Origin: Gnetum montanum
Taxonomy: Eukaryota; Streptophyta; Gnetopsida; Gnetales; Gnetaceae
DNA length: 64,000 bases
Assembly: GCA_015680685.1 (NCBI GenBank)
Contig: MNCI01002152.1
Coordinates: 601,676-665,675, forward strand
Reading direction: 5' to 3'
Shown here: piece by piece, positions 22,090-34,379 of the stretch
Numbering within the stretch: position 1 is the first letter of the stretch
Layout: the number at the start of each line of letters is the position of its first letter
The notes under the pieces: generated by a model
Seen by the model: only the letters and a program-made list of their open reading frames with translations
What the model was told of the DNA's origin: nothing
The model's database searches: none
Translations under genes and position numbers: made by a program

Positions 22090-23215
22090 GGTTGAACCAT
22101 TGGAAGAAATCAATGGTGTGTCCCTGATATTGATCAACTCTGTGTTCTCCAAGATGCTCATGAAGGTCCTTATGGAGGCCACTATGCTGGGAGATGCACA
22201 ACCATTAAAATCCTAATGGTAGGGTACTATTGGCCAATAATCATTAGGGATGCTCATCAATATGTCCACTCTTGTGAATGTTGTTAGCAATATGGTAATA
22301 TGACTACTTGAATGGAGAGATCACAACAATGGATTCAACCATTGGAATCCTATGAAATCTAGGGCATTAACATCATAGGTTCCATCACACCCATGTCAAA
22401 TGGAAAGGAAAACATCATAGTCACTATTGATTATTGTATGAAATGGATAGAAGTAGCAGCCATCATTAACTATACATCTTCTACTACTACTCAATTTATA
22501 CAACAAAATGTTGCAAATAGGTTTGGTGTGTCATGTGCATTAATTTCTAATAATGGAACTCACTTTATAGGAACTACCTTGTGGAAGCTCATGCAACACA
22601 TAGGAGTTGAACATAAACTCACAACACCCTACCACCTCCAAGCCAATGGTAAAGCTAAGGTTACTAATAGGGAAATCACAAGGATTCTAATAAGAACTAT
22701 TAGCAAATATATGAAATACTATAGCATGAAAATTAATGATGCCCTTTGGGCTTATCACTCAACATGGAAAATCCCTATAGGCTACTCTCCCCATGAGCTT
22801 ATGTATAGAAAATTACCAACACTTCCTATTCAAACTAAGCTTTGTACACTTTCAACAGTCTATGACCTTGACCTTAACTTGAGTCTAGCATAAAAGAAAA
22901 AACTAATGAATCTCAACTTTCTAGATAAAAATCAATTGATGGCCCTATCATCTAATGAGTTGCATAAGGCATACAACAAAAATCACGATGACCTTAAAAT
23001 CAAAAAATTCAAACTTCAACTAGAAGATAAGGCTCTCTATTGGAACCCCACACATGTACCTCAATGAACTAAGTTCTAAACATTGTGGGAAGGACCTTAT
23101 ATAATTTATGAAACTTCTTCTTCTAATGCCATGATGATCTACAAACCTAAGAGCCTAGACAAGAAATAGTTGATCAACATACAACAAGTCAAACCTTTCC
23201 ACAAGCATAGCCAAC
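22090..23215 (+). pseudogene. Integrase of element C, all three catalytic acids changed
   Basis: The zinc region HEGPYGGHYAGR ... HSCECC (about 22155-22285) keeps HHCC. In the core the first Asp is Asn (GINIIGSI, about 22370), the second Asp is Asn (ISNNGTHF, about 22550) and the Glu is Lys (NGKAKVTNREI, about 22650). The three changes fit G-to-A transitions. The frame is open 22393-22893, then a TAA, and continues in frame to about 23215 through ALYWNPTHVPQ and EGPYIIY. The integrase end of B at 4741-5101 is homologous. Confidence 0.88.
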
Positions 23216-25231
23216 AAATATAACAAACACCTTATCAAATGGACAACCATGCTCCATCTTTAATATTTCCTCCTTTCAACTCAATCATGGGGGAGATGGC
23301 CATTCATACTATTCATATATGTGGCTCCTTAGTTTTTCACCTTTTTTGTTTTACATATTTTTGTTTTCAAACTTTTTATTTTACATATTCTTTATTTTAC
23401 ACCTTCTTTTTTTTATGTTATTGATCTTTTCTAATTTTTTTTCTACACCATCATTAGCACATTTGCTATTTCTTGAAATTTTACAATTTCTTTCATATTT
23501 TGCCTTATTCTAGTGTGATTTTCTAACTTTTTGCTAATAAGTGCTAGGCATAGTGGTAATTTGTTGCTTGATGGTGGTATGTACTATTTTGTTATTTGAT
23601 TTTTGGTGTCTAGATTCTAGCTTTGAATTTCATTATAGATAATTAGGACATAGTTTTTTTTTCATGCAATAGGCAATGAGTCCACAAAATCCACCCATCC
23701 ACAAACTTTATGGTTTTCCTTGTTCTGGAAATGGATATTCCCTTTTTCATTAATAAAAATTTAATGAACTTGTGGCTTTGGTAGTTTCCAAATTTGAAAA
23801 GGATTCAAAGGTATGAACAAGGTGTGACTTCAAGGGAATTTGATATTCTTTGTGCTTTTTGGCTTGCTCTGGTGGATGTGTGTTTTCATGGGTTTCTTAC
23901 CATTCCATGTCAACAAATAAAGGAAGTTGAATAAGTCTTTGCATGGTGTGCTTTCCATTTCAAAAACATGATGGGAATTCAAAGTATACCACTTAGATAG
24001 AATAAATAGGCTATAAGCACTAGTTATGTAACTAGAAATACATGTTACCCATGCTTGAATGTCCCCTCTAACTAAGGCCCTTCTTCACTTTCTATTTCTC
24101 TTTTCTTCTCTAATAAGTAATGGTGGTTGTTCTATGGAAGCACTCTTATGTCTCAAGGAGATGGACTAGTCTTGGAGTGGCAATGCAAAGTTGCTGAATG
24201 TATTTGATTTTGGTCTAGACTAAGGATGGATCTTATCAAGTCATTTAACCATAAAATTCATAAGGAACTTTATGTAACCTTAATCAGAAATTCCATTTCA
24301 CTCTCTCTTTCATCCATCTATGTTTTCCATATCTTACCTCATTCTTAGTTTCATATTATTGTTTGATGTCCTAGTTTGATGTGTTATAATTCTTAGGTAA
24401 ATTCTTTTTGGTTTTTGTACTTAACCTTCCATAACCATTAATTATCCACAAGGCCCACAAACTCCTTGGTTTGAAGTTATGCAAGGGTAATAAAAGGCAT
24501 GTGCCTACTTTGGGAAGGACCCACTTGCATATCTTTTGGTTGAATTAGTTAAGGTTCTTTATCCTTTGAAACTATTAGAATTAAATATTTTTGTTTACCT
24601 CATCAATGACATCCAATTGTATGCATTTTCACAACGATTTTTAGTGCAATACTCTTTTCATTTATTGTGATTTCTTAAAACCTATTCAATCATTTTATCC
24701 TATTTGAACCTTTTCAAATTTAATGAACCACTTATCTATTTTACCCTATTTGTTAGTCTTCCCACTAACACTACTAAAGGAATCAATCTAGCATAATCAC
24801 AACCTAGTTAAGTGTAACCACCAATGAGACAAGGTACTTAATAGCTATGTGGTACACATTGTATACTAATTTTTGATTTTATTATGATTGTAGCAAGAAG
24901 CATGGACTAGGAGTAGGACCACCTTCCCCAAGGATGATGCAGTAGTACCACATGATGAGGCTCATTCATGATCATTGGATCTTCTCTCTCACTCTTCAAC
25001 TATCGTGAGGCATTGCATGTCAGTTTTATCCAAGGTGTTCACTTCTCTTATCATGAACATCTAATTTTGTAAAGATTGTAAATCTATACACTTGGGCACT
25101 TAGAGTCTATCTGTTCCATTTGAGTTAGTTTGTATGTTAGTCAATAATCCCATACCTCCCCAATATTTTGTAAGGAACATGTTCATCCTCTTTAGCACTC
25201 GACGATGAGTTTTCATTTCGTCATGGAGGTA
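23216..25231 (+). other. 3' region of element C
   Basis: Parallel to 5102-7246 of B. T-rich at 23330-23470. It has the conserved block at 24478-24530, a possible splice acceptor GATTGTAG at 24886-24893 followed by AAGAAGCATGGACTAGGAGT, and a decayed polypurine tract ATGGAGGTA before the LTR. No 3' ORF can be read. Confidence 0.7.
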
Positions 25232-26100
25232 TGATGAACCATTTTTTTACTAGATCTAATATCAGATATTTGATATTGAAGCCTCAACATTAGGTATTTG
25301 ATGTCAAAGCCTAGGATACAATGTCAAATATATGATATCACAAGGTATATTCTAGCCTATAAATATAGTGCTGAGGCTCATGATTTTCATAGAATTTTTT
25401 CATAGTTTTTGCATAGAGTAGTGAAGCTCTCATAGTTTGTTTCTTCCAAATTTAGAATATTTCCAAGTTCCCATAGTAGTAGTTTGAATGTGTTCAAATA
25501 TTTGTTTAAACACTAATGTACCTAAGGACAATAGTGTGACAGGAATAAAAATGAACCCTTTTGATAATACTTGTAGCACTGAGAATAGATTAATGTTTCC
25601 AGTAATGCGCTTTATTTCATGCACTTTACTTTAATGAATTTAAATTAAGCAATTAATTTCTAGTTAATAATGAACACAAGCATGACTACTTCAAGCATAT
25701 GTGTAGCACTTGGTAACCTAGAAATGCTTAACGTTTGGTAGCCTAGCAGCACTATACATGTTTAGGATGTGTCCAAGAAAGTGGGACAAGTACTTGTGTT
25801 AGGTTAGCTAGGCAATAAATAAATTAGATCCTAAATTACTCTACCTTTCATTATTTTTGTAGCTAATTAAACTTACAAAACAAAAAATGATAAAAAATTA
25901 TGTACCTCAATTACACTTAAACCATACCCTTGAGCTTCACAAGTGTAGTTCGAAAGACAATGAACATTGTCAATGCCCATTTCACTTCTTGGAAAAGCTA
26001 GTGCATTGGAGAGCTATAGGTCCATGGAATTTAACTAGATTATACATAAATGCCTTAGTTATTTGTATGGATGGGTGTAGGGATACCTCACCACTCATCA
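25232..26100 (+). repeat. 3' LTR of element C
   Basis: TGATGAACCA at the start, CCACTCATCA at 26100, TATA box CTATAAATA near 25358. It aligns with 7247-7326 plus 15879-17024 except for the 356-base duplication there. 869 bases. Confidence 0.87.
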
Positions 26101-27110
26101 CAAACTAATTCTACAACCAAGATTCACCAAAATTCACACTTTACATTAAAATGGCCATAGGAAAACACTCACAAAAAATATGAAAAAACTTTTAATCTAA
26201 TCCAAAAAACTTCCAACCCCTTAACAACATTCCAAAATATCCCCAAGACCATGGGATGTTGCTGAAAAACGTTTTTTACAACCTCAACATTGCCCATCTT
26301 CACAAGGTAAATGTGTAATAGCCTTATAACCATGATTTTGAATGACCAAATAGAAATGGTCATAACTAATTAACCACTTAATGAAATTCAACAACTCCAT
26401 AACCATTGGAATTATAAAACAATGAACTAAAACTCCATAATAAGAAACCATAAAAATTAATAATCATTTTTTTAAAATAATTACCAAAATAACCTAACCA
26501 TGGTCATCATGCCAAAATCCATTTTCATGCAAGTGGACGAAAATAGTTGTAACAACCAAACTATTTATCTGAATTTAGTGATTTATGATTTTTTGGAATC
26601 CTTGAATCATAAGATAAAAATTAATAATAATTAAAATTATAATTTATTAACCATTCACTATAGAAAATATGTACAACTTAGATAAAAATAGCCTTAAGAT
26701 ATAAAACCCAGTTGACACAGCCTGATAGAAATATTCATAGAAAATTATTCGTTAGGAAAATTTGAGTGCTTTAAAAATCACATTGACAAAAAATGATAGA
26801 AAATAATCTTATAACCTTATAAAAATTAAAAATCCAACCATTTCTTTAGAGAAAAATTCAAAAGTGGCATTGCTTTTTTGGGTAGTAAAAGCAAAAACCC
26901 ACAAAAATCATGGGAAAAGCATTTAAACTTCAATATAGCCAAAACCCAAAGCCTAAGTAGTGCTAAAAATGAATAGAAGTGGCCTAGATCATGGTGGGAT
27001 TTCTACAAAATCCCAAAATAACAAATATAGAAGCCTAGATCTAAAATATGGAGTAGAACCTAAAAAATGGAATACATGGAAAAGTGGAAAAACTAGTAAG
27101 AAACTTGTAC
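26101..27110. other. AT-rich sequence, nothing recognised
   Basis: Flank of the C 3' LTR. Short open frames on either strand have no recognisable motif. CpG is almost absent. Confidence 0.5.
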
Positions 27111-27231
27111 CTTGGAAAACTGGGGTGGAGAATTTTCCAATCCTTGGAAAAGGTAGAAATTCTAAGTTCTTGGTGATGGAATCTACATCCTCCAATACAA
27201 GTTTCTTGGTGGAAGCCATCTTCTTCACCAT
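27111..27231 (-). other. Possible first exon or leader ORF (minus strand)
   Basis: An ATG context gives MVKKMASTKKLVLEDVDS and continues to FPRIGKFSTPVFQ. At 27110/27109 the minus strand reads CCAAG|GTACAAG, a good 5' splice donor form, and the text after it becomes T-rich. I do not recognise the peptide. It lies just before (in minus orientation, downstream of) the 190-bp array. It could be the leader ORF of an unidentified minus-strand element or a chance frame. Confidence 0.25.
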
Positions 27232-27739
27232 GATGCTAGAAACATAGAAGATCCATGGCCTCTGAAGGGCCTATGCTAGTAGTAGTGCACAAGTAGCTAG
27301 AACTACATTGAGGCTAGGTAGTAGGTAGTTATGAAAATGATAGAGGTCTTCACTTGGATGCACTGGTAAGAAAGTATGAAAATGACTATGATATTTGCAA
27401 GTTGTCCAATTAAAACCCACTTAAATCTAGGTGTCAACACTAAAACCCTAGTTTCCATGCACAACTTCACCTAATTGAGCATCAAAATTGGAAACTAGAG
27501 ACTTTGTTCGGTTATGTGAAGAATTTTGTGAAAACTTGCTACTTCTAGATGGGTCCCATTGAGTGCTCCAGAAAACAAGGAAAAAAACATGACTTCAGTG
27601 AGTTTCTTTTGAGTTCCAAACTAGACTACAGTATGATGGCATTCATGGAAACCATGACATAACTAGCACTTTCCATTCTACTTTCCAAAACTCTCATTTG
27701 AAGCCCTTACAATATTATAATGTGATCAAACCCACTAAA

Positions 27740-30700
27740 TTTTAACAAAAATTAATGATTTTAAAGGCTATGCTAAGGGAAACTAGGAACTACACTAGGC
27801 CAACGTAGTCATAGCTAATGCTCAGTATAGTTCATGATGGACTGGACTTCCGTAGCCCATCCAGCCTTGAACTTCCTCTGAATAGATTTTCCTACCTTAC
27901 TAACCCCTAGCTAGAGCTTCCAAAAACATCTAAACTTGATCAAAGACATTCCATTGTAATAAAAATCCAACATTTCCTATGACTACACTATGCAGAACCA
28001 AGGACTATATTAGGCCAGTGTAATCCCAGTGAATGCCCAATGTAGTCCAATAAGACATCTTACTTCCCTCCAATCCAAACCCATCCATCCATTCTATTCA
28101 GCCTCTAATCATCTTTTAATTAATATACCATCCCTCCAAACCCTAGTATCAAGTTCTAGAAATCTTGAGACTACTTTTTCCTTCTTCCCCATAACTACAC
28201 TAGGGAAACCTAAGGACTACACTCAGCCAATGTAGTCCCAAGGTTTGAGGATCAAGCGAACCATGCAAACCATCACACACCCCCAACACTACCTCTTTAA
28301 GTCTCCACATTTCCCCAAGACCCCTAGTAGCCTTAAGCTGTTAATTAATCAACTGAAAATCCACAAATTTAAGTTCTTGCATGGGACTACACTGAGGACT
28401 AGAAAGACTATGTTGGGCGAGTGTAATCCCAATAGGTGCCTAGTATAGTCCACTTAAAATCCAAAAATCCATCATCCTCAAACTCCAAATCACCTCTTGA
28501 GAACCCTAAAACACCATGGAAGTAGAAACTATATCAAAACTTACTATTTTTTCCATTTTCATTGTGAAAATGTTGACTACAGTAGATGGGGAGTTGGAAC
28601 TATTCTAGGCCAATGTACTCCCTACCTAGGGCCCAATGTAGTCCCCTTAAAATCATCAAATAATAATAAAAATAATGTAACTTAACTTCAGTAATCCCTA
28701 AAACCATATTTTATGCTCATCGTACCATGAAACCTAGTTTTAGCATCCATCACATGCACTACACTAATGGGAAGAGGAGAACTATGTTGGGCTAGCATAG
28801 TCCCAGCCCAAGGCCTAGTGTAGTCCATCAAAAATTAATAACGGACATCAAAAACCATGAAAATAAACTTTCAAAAAACCTAGAATGCTAGTTGAGTCTG
28901 TCTGATCATTGAAACTACAATTTTTCAACATTTTTTGACCTTTCACCATGACTATGTTGGAGATATGAGAGGACTATCCTAGGCTAGCATAGTCCTAACT
29001 AGAGCCCAATGTAGTCCATTAAAAATTATTTCAAAATTATTCCAAATACCTGAAAATGCTATAAAAAAATCCTAAAAATATTTCGCAATTCTATGTGACT
29101 TTAAAACTTCTGTTTTTCACCATTTTTTACCACCACCACCTTGACTACGCTTAGGTAAGGTTGGGACTATATTAAGCTAGCATAGTTCCTCTTCAAGCAT
29201 AATTAAGTGCATGAAAAACTAATCAAAATTACTCAAAATTGACCTAAATTCACTACCAATAAACCCTAAAATCTTATATATGCCTTTTTCACTCCAAAAA
29301 TTAGCATTTTCCATCACTTTCCTTATGTCCATCATGACTACGTTGGATGGAACTTGGGACTATGCTCATTTAGCATAGTCCATACCCAAGCCTAGTGTAG
29401 TCCCCTAAAACTAGAAGAAAACTTGTTAAAAATGACATAAAACTACTATTGATGAACCATAGGACTTCATTTGGGATTTTTCAACAATAAATCCTATAGT
29501 TTTTCATCATTTTTTAGCATCCCAGCTTTAACTATGCTAAGGGAGATTAGGACTAGGTTGGGCCAATGTAGTTCCTATCCAAGCCTAGCCTAGTACACAA
29601 AAAATTCATTAAAATATCAAAAATGTCCTAAGTTCACTACCGAAAGGCCCTAGAACCTTATTAGAAACTTTTATCAACCATGGAAACTCCTATCAACCCC
29701 AATCCTGGACTATGTTGATGTAGAGATGGGACTACATTAGGCTAGCATATTCCCAGATCAAGCCAAGTGTACTCTACATCATGAACTCTAGGATAAGTTA
29801 AAACTAATAAAGAAACCACCTCTTTCACCTATGAGACCTTTCCGAAGCACACTAAGATCATCATACTTTGAAATTTAGGCAAAATTCATCATTTTTAGCC
29901 TCTCAAACCTTGACTAAGCTAAGGGGGGACTAGGAGTATGTTGAGTCAGTGTAGTTTCTCTTGAACCCTAATGTAGTCCACACTAAACTTTTCAAGGTTG
30001 ACCAAACAAACACCAAATCTACTTCTAGTAAAGCCTAGCACATCGTCAAAGATTGTATGACCATGGAAACCAACTTCTCTCATCATTTCTAGCCCTTAAA
30101 ACTTTACTACACTAAGGATGGATTAGGACTATGTTAGGCTAGTGTAGTCCCCCTCTAGGCCCAACATAGTGCACATAAACTTGCTTAAAAATTGACAAAA
30201 ATGGATTAAATGGCACTTCTAGGAGTCCTAGGGTCCACTAAAGTCATATTTAGCATGAAAACTAATTTCTTACACTTTTTCAATTTGACTACAATAAAGA
30301 AAGAATGGAACTACACTAGGCCAACATATTCCATCTAAAACCCCAAACATAGTCCATTTGAAGATGCATAAATTGGCAAAAATAACAACAAATTCACTTT
30401 TGACAACCCCTAGAGCCTCCCCAGATCCTGTTTTACCATGAAATTGACATTTGCAAGCATTTTTTACCATAAAAAATTGGACTATGCTGAAGGATACTAG
30501 AACTACATTGGGCTAGCATATTCCCTATCTAGGCCCAATATAGTCCCCCTAAATTTGCTTAAAAATTATCCAAAATTTCTTAAAATTCACTTTTAGGAGT
30601 CTTGGGATCAACCAAAGTTGATTTTAGTAGTAAAACTTGATCTTTCAATTTTTCCAAACTCACTACACTAACAAAAGGTTGGGACCAAGCTAGGCCAATG

Positions 30701-31510
30701 TAGTCCCTACTCAAGCCCAATGTAGTCCACCTAAGGATGGCCAAAATAGCTCTAGAACTACCCAAATCAACTCCTAGAAAGACCTAGAACCCTACTAGAG
30801 CATGCCCAAACCCTAGAACATTGGAAAATAAGCCAAACTTCACTATTTTTCAACTTTTTCCCATATAGAATCTTTGGCTACACTACAAAAAACATGCTCA
30901 TTGTAGTTCCATGGTACTTGACTATCCAAGGCCCATATATGCATGAAAACTAGCAATTTTTGCACCAAAATCCTAGCTGGCAACACTGGTGACCTCAAAG
31001 CCCATTAGGATAGTTGATCAAGCTTTGAAACTCACCAAAATTCATTTTCCACCCATGACTATACTAAGGAAGCTAAGAACTACACTAGGCTAGCATAGTC
31101 CTAGTTGTGAAGGAAAATGTAGCAACAAAAATTCATAGTAAACAACTAAAAATCATCCAAAATCAACCTAGAATGACCAAGACTTTACCCCCATGGTTAC
31201 CAATTGCAAATTTCACTCTATTTCAACCTTGAGAATTATACAAACTTAGTCATTCCATGTGACTATGCTGGGGCCTCTTCACCCAATGTAGTTACCCCTA
31301 GAATTAATATTTTCAATATTTTGGGAAGCTAAAATGGTGCCAAAACTTGCCAATCTTCAATGCCTACCCCTTGTGCTAGCTATTTAGACCACCAAAAGTT
31401 TGGAAAAAACCATACCAAGCATAGGAAAGTGCTCCTAAATGTCATCTGCACTATAAGAAGGTAAGACTATGTTGGGCTAGCATAGTCACCAATAGGACCA
31501 ACATAGTCAC
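27740..31510. repeat. Tandem array of ~190-bp units with an internal inverted repeat
   Basis: About twenty diverged units, with markers near 27775, 27995, 28205, 28390, 28580, 28760, 28955, 29150, 29340, 29530, 29710, 29915, 30110, 30290, 30480, 30665, 30875, 31055, 31265 and 31445. Each typically carries GGACTATGTTGGGCTAGTGT followed by AGTCCC, so the arms GGACTA and TAGTCC form an imperfect palindrome, and many carry a second 'GCCCAATGTAGTCCAC' 20-30 bases on. Between the markers lies A-rich sequence with 'AAAACCTAG' words. No coding sequence is supported. Related short words occur in the E LTR at 42060-42560. Confidence 0.85.
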
Positions 31511-31989
31511 AACAAAAGGTGCCATTTTTGCTTTAAAATAGCCTTGGAATGACCTCCTCATGTATCCAAACACTCTCAACCATATAGCCCCATACCATGG
31601 CCCACTAAGACCTAAAACTGTCAATATCTAATCCTTTCTTACTAGTATCAACTAATTTTTATCATATATATTCCACTCACAAATTTAACCTTGTTTTTGG
31701 ACTTTTTTTGCATAGTTGACCTTATTTCCCATTAATTGACCTCATATGGCCTCTATATAACTTCATGTTTTACCATTTTTACTTTATTTCCTATATTATG
31801 GCCTTTGATTGACCTCATATAGTCTTTGTTTAATGTCATTGATCATTATTTCTCTTTTGTAGCCTTGGTTAGCCAGGTTTTTATTTTTGTGTCATTAGAA
31901 TAACACATGTTTGCACGTTTACTAAAGTATTTTATATCATTCTATCATGGTTTACCCATTTTTACCTAGGTGCCACTTAATGTGCTTAT
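31511..31989. other. T-rich spacer between array and element E
   Basis: It contains a loose duplication of 'TTGACCTCATATRGYCT' near 31735 and 31812. No gag or protease motif of E is readable, so the 5' half of E is missing or unrecognisable. Confidence 0.5.
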
Positions 31990-33110
31990 GATTGATATGT
32001 AGGATTCATGGATAATTGGAAGCAAATTACCTTGAATTTGAGCCTAAGTGGGTCTCATAATGATGTTGAACAATGTATTGATCCTAATTATCTAGATATT
32101 GAGCCTAAGAGTCTTGTCAACCACATAACCTTAGATAAAAAGCTTGTAAAGTGGCTTTAAAACCTAGTTAAAGCCTTTGATCTTGAGGCTAGTGACATTA
32201 CTAAAGCCTCCCTGGCTAAGGTTCTTGTCACAACACATAGTGGTAAGGAGAAAACCCTTAAACTAAGTTTCTCACTAGAACCTTAACAGGCTTAAGACAT
32301 CACCAAGGTCCTACAAGATAACTTTAAGGCCTTTGCCTAGTTGTATGAAGATATGTTAGGTTTAGGTCAACATCTAGTTCAACACAAAATCATACTTGAT
32401 CCTAACATTAGACCAGTTAAGTAGAAAGTACGTAATATTAGACCTAATTTGGCCTTACTAGTTTGTGATGAATTCACAAAGCTATATTAAGCTGGTTTCA
32501 TTAGAGTTGTTGACTACACAAAATGGGTATCCAACATTGTGGTAGTCCCTAAAAAAAATGGGAGTATCCATATTTGCATTGATTTTTGAGATCTAAATAA
32601 GGCAATCATCAAAGATGACTTCCCTTTGTCTAATATTGATCAACTCATTGATACTATAGTTGTACATGCCTTATTATCCTTTATGGATGGATTCTTAAGA
32701 TACAACCATATTAGGATCAACCCAGAGCTTAGTACAACCTTCATGATCCCTTGGGGTACCTTTTGCTATATTATGATGCCCTTTGGCCTTAAGAATGCTA
32801 GGGCAACCTACCAAAGAGCTATGATATATATCTTTAGTAACTACATGTTAATATTCCTCAATAATTACATAGACAATATAGCTATTAAGTCCAAAGTGAC
32901 TAGTGATCATGCTAATGACCTAAAGCTTGTGCTTAAATGATGCCTTAAGTTTGAACATAGATTTTATCCTAAGAAGTGTTTCTTTGGTGTCAAAACTAGT
33001 AAGATGCTTAGCTTTGTATTATTGAAAGTAGGGATACATGTCAATCCTAATAAATTTAAGGCCATCTCCAACTTGGAAACATCTACTAACCTTAAGGAGC
33101 TTCTGGGATT
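31990..33110 (+). pseudogene. Reverse transcriptase of Tat-like element E
   Basis: A linker with LDKKLVKWL leads into YEDMLGLGQHLVQH (about 32345), WVSNIVVVPKKNGSIHICIDF (about 32525-32590), IDQLIDTIVVHALLSFMDGF (about 32635-32690), PWGTFCYIMMPFGLKNARATY (about 32750-32815) and YIDNI (about 32868), where the usual Y-x-D-D has Asn for its second Asp. The frame 32626-32940 is open. Stops at CIDF-TGA and elsewhere break the rest. Motif wording (FMDGF, MPFGLKNA) is of the Tat type and differs from the element C RT. Confidence 0.85.
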
Positions 33111-33289
33111 GTAGGGTAAATTATAATTTATTCATAGGTTCATTGTTAGGCTTAAGGATAAGTTACAAACCATGCAACACTTACTTAAGAAAGGAGTTCA
33201 CTATGAGTGGATGGCTTAATGCCAATAAGCCTTTGAAAACCTTAAGAAAAAGTTGGCACAACTACCAACAGTCTATCCTCCATAAAAGG

Positions 33290-34310
33290 TAAACTTTTTA
33301 CATATACCTTACCATCTCTGACACATCCATTACCTCTCTACTCTATCAGAACCATGATGATGGAGTAGAAATGTTAGCATACTAGCTCATTCATGCATCA
33401 ATTTCCCATGAGAATTGATACACCAAGGTAGAGAAGTATTATTTACCACTAGCCTTTCTATTAAAGAATTGGAGACACTACCTCTTTAGGAGTGAGGTCA
33501 ATGTCATTTACAAAGAGAACATAGAGCCATAACTACCAATATTTATATGAGTAACCATATAGCCTCATGGAAAGCCATAAAAGTAAAATTTGACCTTCAT
33601 TACATCTTCCAATCTTCAATGAAAGGTCAATCCATAGTTGCACAACTTGATATTTTGCCTATTGATGACCAAGAAACTATGGACCTTGAGTTCCCTGATG
33701 AGCATGATAACACCATTAACCAAGTGCTTGAGAGTTGTGAGGTAGTCATGCACTTTGATGTAGCTTCAACTACCCATGGGGCTAGAGCTACTACCATCAT
33801 AACATTTCCGTCTAGTGAAATTTGATCCTTCATCTATTGTTTTAAGTTTCCATGCACCAACAGTATAGTGAAGTACAAGGGTTTAATAAAGGAGATGATA
33901 GTAGAATGTGACCTAGAATTAAACATTTGATGATCAAGGGTAATTCACAACTTTTGGTCAACCAAGGAACCAAGGTTTACACATGCAAAGCCAAACATTT
34001 ACAATCTTATTGTGACTTAGGGAAATAAATATTGCATCAATTTATAAATATTGATATCCATCATATACCTTGAAATGAAAATGCTATAGCTAATGCCATG
34101 ACAACACTAGCCCTTAGTGTAACACCAGATGTCTTTACTAAGTTACCCACCCTAACTATGAACTATGCTATTACCATCATGCAAGACACTAAGGATAATT
34201 TTATCACTATAGTTCATACTACTCCTATAAAGGAGTTGTACAATGATATCAAGTTTTACCTCATGCATGGTGAATCTTTAGAAGTCTTGACTACTACTCA
34301 ATAGGATGTT
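33290..34310 (+). pseudogene. RNase H and second RNase H of element E
   Basis: Normal RNase H remains are faint (LTISDTSITSLLYQNH-like text from about 33305 and HASISHEN-TPR-EKYYLPLAFL near 33395-33465). A second, archaeal-type RNase H begins with VMHFDVASTTHGARATTIITF (about 33745), then CTNSIVKYKGLI, GNSQLLVNQGTKVYTCKAKHL (about 33940-34000) and ENAIANAMTTLAL. The last three align with element A residues from CTNNVAEYEGLL onward. The linker to integrase (34098-34304) is also kept. Multiple stops. Confidence 0.75.
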
Positions 34311-34379
34311 GTACATAAATGATCAAAACTATATGCCATTGTAGGTGATAACACATTATGTCGATGATCTTATGATGGC

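Larger units (their letters stand above)
15879..26100 (+). mobile_element. Athila-like element C, full set of decayed genes
   Basis: 5' LTR (shared with B), tRNA-Asp-type primer site, gag, protease, RT, RNase H, integrase, 3' region, polypurine tract and 3' LTR 25232-26100. The primer site and the DIGSS protease motif place it in the Athila lineage. Every gene carries multiple stops and frameshifts and CpG is nearly absent, so it has long been inactive. The 5-bp flank after the 3' LTR is CAAAC; its partner would be left of B, outside the window. Confidence 0.88.

Noticed and set aside
26101-31989. The 190-bp array as the 5' LTR of element E
   Set aside because: Shared words with the E 3' LTR are suggestive, but no LTR start, primer site or gag was found; kept only as a hypothesis.
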